A stretch of DNA of 6,876 bases from Clostridia bacterium (GTDB lineage Bacteria > Bacillota > Clostridia > Oscillospirales > CAG-272), in the NCBI GenBank assembly GCA_017455945.1, contig JAFTLM010000206.1:1-6876 (forward strand), given 5' to 3'. Below are positions 6,445 to 6,876 of this stretch, piece after piece. The notes beneath the pieces are model-generated. The model saw only the letters and a program-made list of their open reading frames with translations, did not search any database and had not been told where the DNA came from. Position 1 is the first letter of the stretch. Each line of letters starts with the position of its first letter. The position numbers and the translations under genes are program-made.

Positions 6445-6876
6445 TCACACTATTTTCTTTCCGTCAACGTATACGGCTTTCAAATCAAGATTGTTATCTA
6501 TCAATACAAAGTCTGCCGCTCTTCCCTCTTTTATTACGCCGTATTCGCCGTCTATTCCCACTGCCTTTGCGGGATTATAGGTTGCGGCACGTATAGCGTC
6601 CTCAAGCGGAATACCGAAGCTGACCGCTTTCTTCAGGCAGTCAAACAAGGTAGACGAGCTGCCTGCGATAGTGCCATCCGCAAGCATAGCTTTTCCGTCC
6701 TTGACAAAAACTTCAAGCCCACCCGAGATGTATACTCCGTCCGCAAGGTATGCGGGCCGCACCGAATCGGATATAAGCACCAATCTGTCGGCTCCGACAG
6801 ATTTATAAAGAAGTCTTACCATAGCGGGATGTACGTGCATACCGTCAGAGATAAGCTCACAATAGATACCGAGACG
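6445..6876 (-). CDS. nagA: N-acetylglucosamine-6-phosphate deacetylase, C-terminal part (leaves the window)
   Basis: This cytoplasmic enzyme removes the acetyl group from N-acetylglucosamine-6-phosphate (related enzymes act on the galactosamine form) to feed amino-sugar catabolism and cell-wall precursor synthesis. The frame is open to the window edge, so only the last 143 residues are visible of a family that is usually about 380. They start RLGIYCELISDGMHVHP, the substrate-binding DGxH region. Next come LVLISDSVRPAYLADG, which carries the catalytic Asp of the amidohydrolase barrel (family usually has TDA or SDA, here SDS), then LADGTIAGSSSTL, then AATYNPAKAVGI, and finally the small beta-sandwich end GRAADFVLIDNNLDLKAVYVDG. 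The metal-binding histidines and the true start are outside. An internal ATG at 6840 is not the start. The gene is followed after 16 bases by the glycosidase, implying joint expression. AgaA-type deacetylase is the main alternative. Confidence 0.93.
   Translation of the reverse strand, partial: RLGIYCELISDGMHVHPAMVRLLYKSVGADRLVLISDSVRPAYLADGVYISGGLEVFVKDGKAMLADGTIAGSSSTLFDCLKKAVSFGIPLEDAIRAATYNPAKAVGIDGEYGVIKEGRAADFVLIDNNLDLKAVYVDGKKIV

Noticed and set aside
6619..6632. cre-like sequence (AGAAAGCGGTCAGC on the minus strand) inside nagA
   Set aside because: It differs from the catabolite-responsive consensus at about four positions, including core bases, and lies inside coding sequence, so it is not supportable as a CcpA site.

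Overview
The window looks like chromosomal DNA of a low-to-moderate GC Bacillota, most likely an uncultured gut-type member of the Clostridia. The reasons are an HPr kinase/phosphorylase of the Gram-positive type, a lipobox foldase of the PrsA type, strong AGGAGG ribosome binding sites, GTG/TTG starts and compact AT-rich promoters. The species cannot be named from this sequence.

Layout. (1) Positions 1-27, minus strand: the 5' end of a tRNA-Leu that leaves the window, with its own near-consensus promoter at 59-86. (2) 120-2069, minus strand: a two-gene unit. First comes a secreted PrsA/SurA-like parvulin lipoprotein, then a single-pass membrane protein of unknown function whose extracytoplasmic part resembles a degenerate TIM-barrel (DUF4015-like) fold. 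One TGA codon separates the two genes, and they share a reading frame. (3) 2070-2226: a divergent promoter region. (4) 2227-3165, plus strand: hprK, the regulator of carbon catabolite repression, ending in a clear terminator. (5) About 3197-3592: a gene-free, hairpin-rich block bounded by imperfect inverted repeats. It fills the gap between two convergent terminators and looks like a MITE-type element or structured intergenic repeat. (6) 3593-6876, minus strand: an operon running from nagA (partial, C-terminal 143 residues) into a 933-residue secreted glycosidase-like protein with two DNRLRE (CBM96-like) modules and a clan GH-A catalytic domain resembling GH50.

How it fits together. The nagA/glycosidase pair suggests extracellular attack on a glycan, with intracellular deacetylation of an N-acetyl-hexosamine-6-phosphate derived from it. 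HprK, a few kilobases away, is the sensor kinase that controls such catabolic operons through HPr-Ser-P/CcpA, but no convincing cre site is visible here. The PrsA-like lipoprotein would assist folding of exported proteins, but it lacks both conserved parvulin histidines and so may be a chaperone rather than an isomerase.

I see no CRISPR array, phage gene or transposase. The best candidates for something undescribed are the inverted-repeat-bounded element at 3199-3588 and the substrate of the nagA-linked glycosidase.
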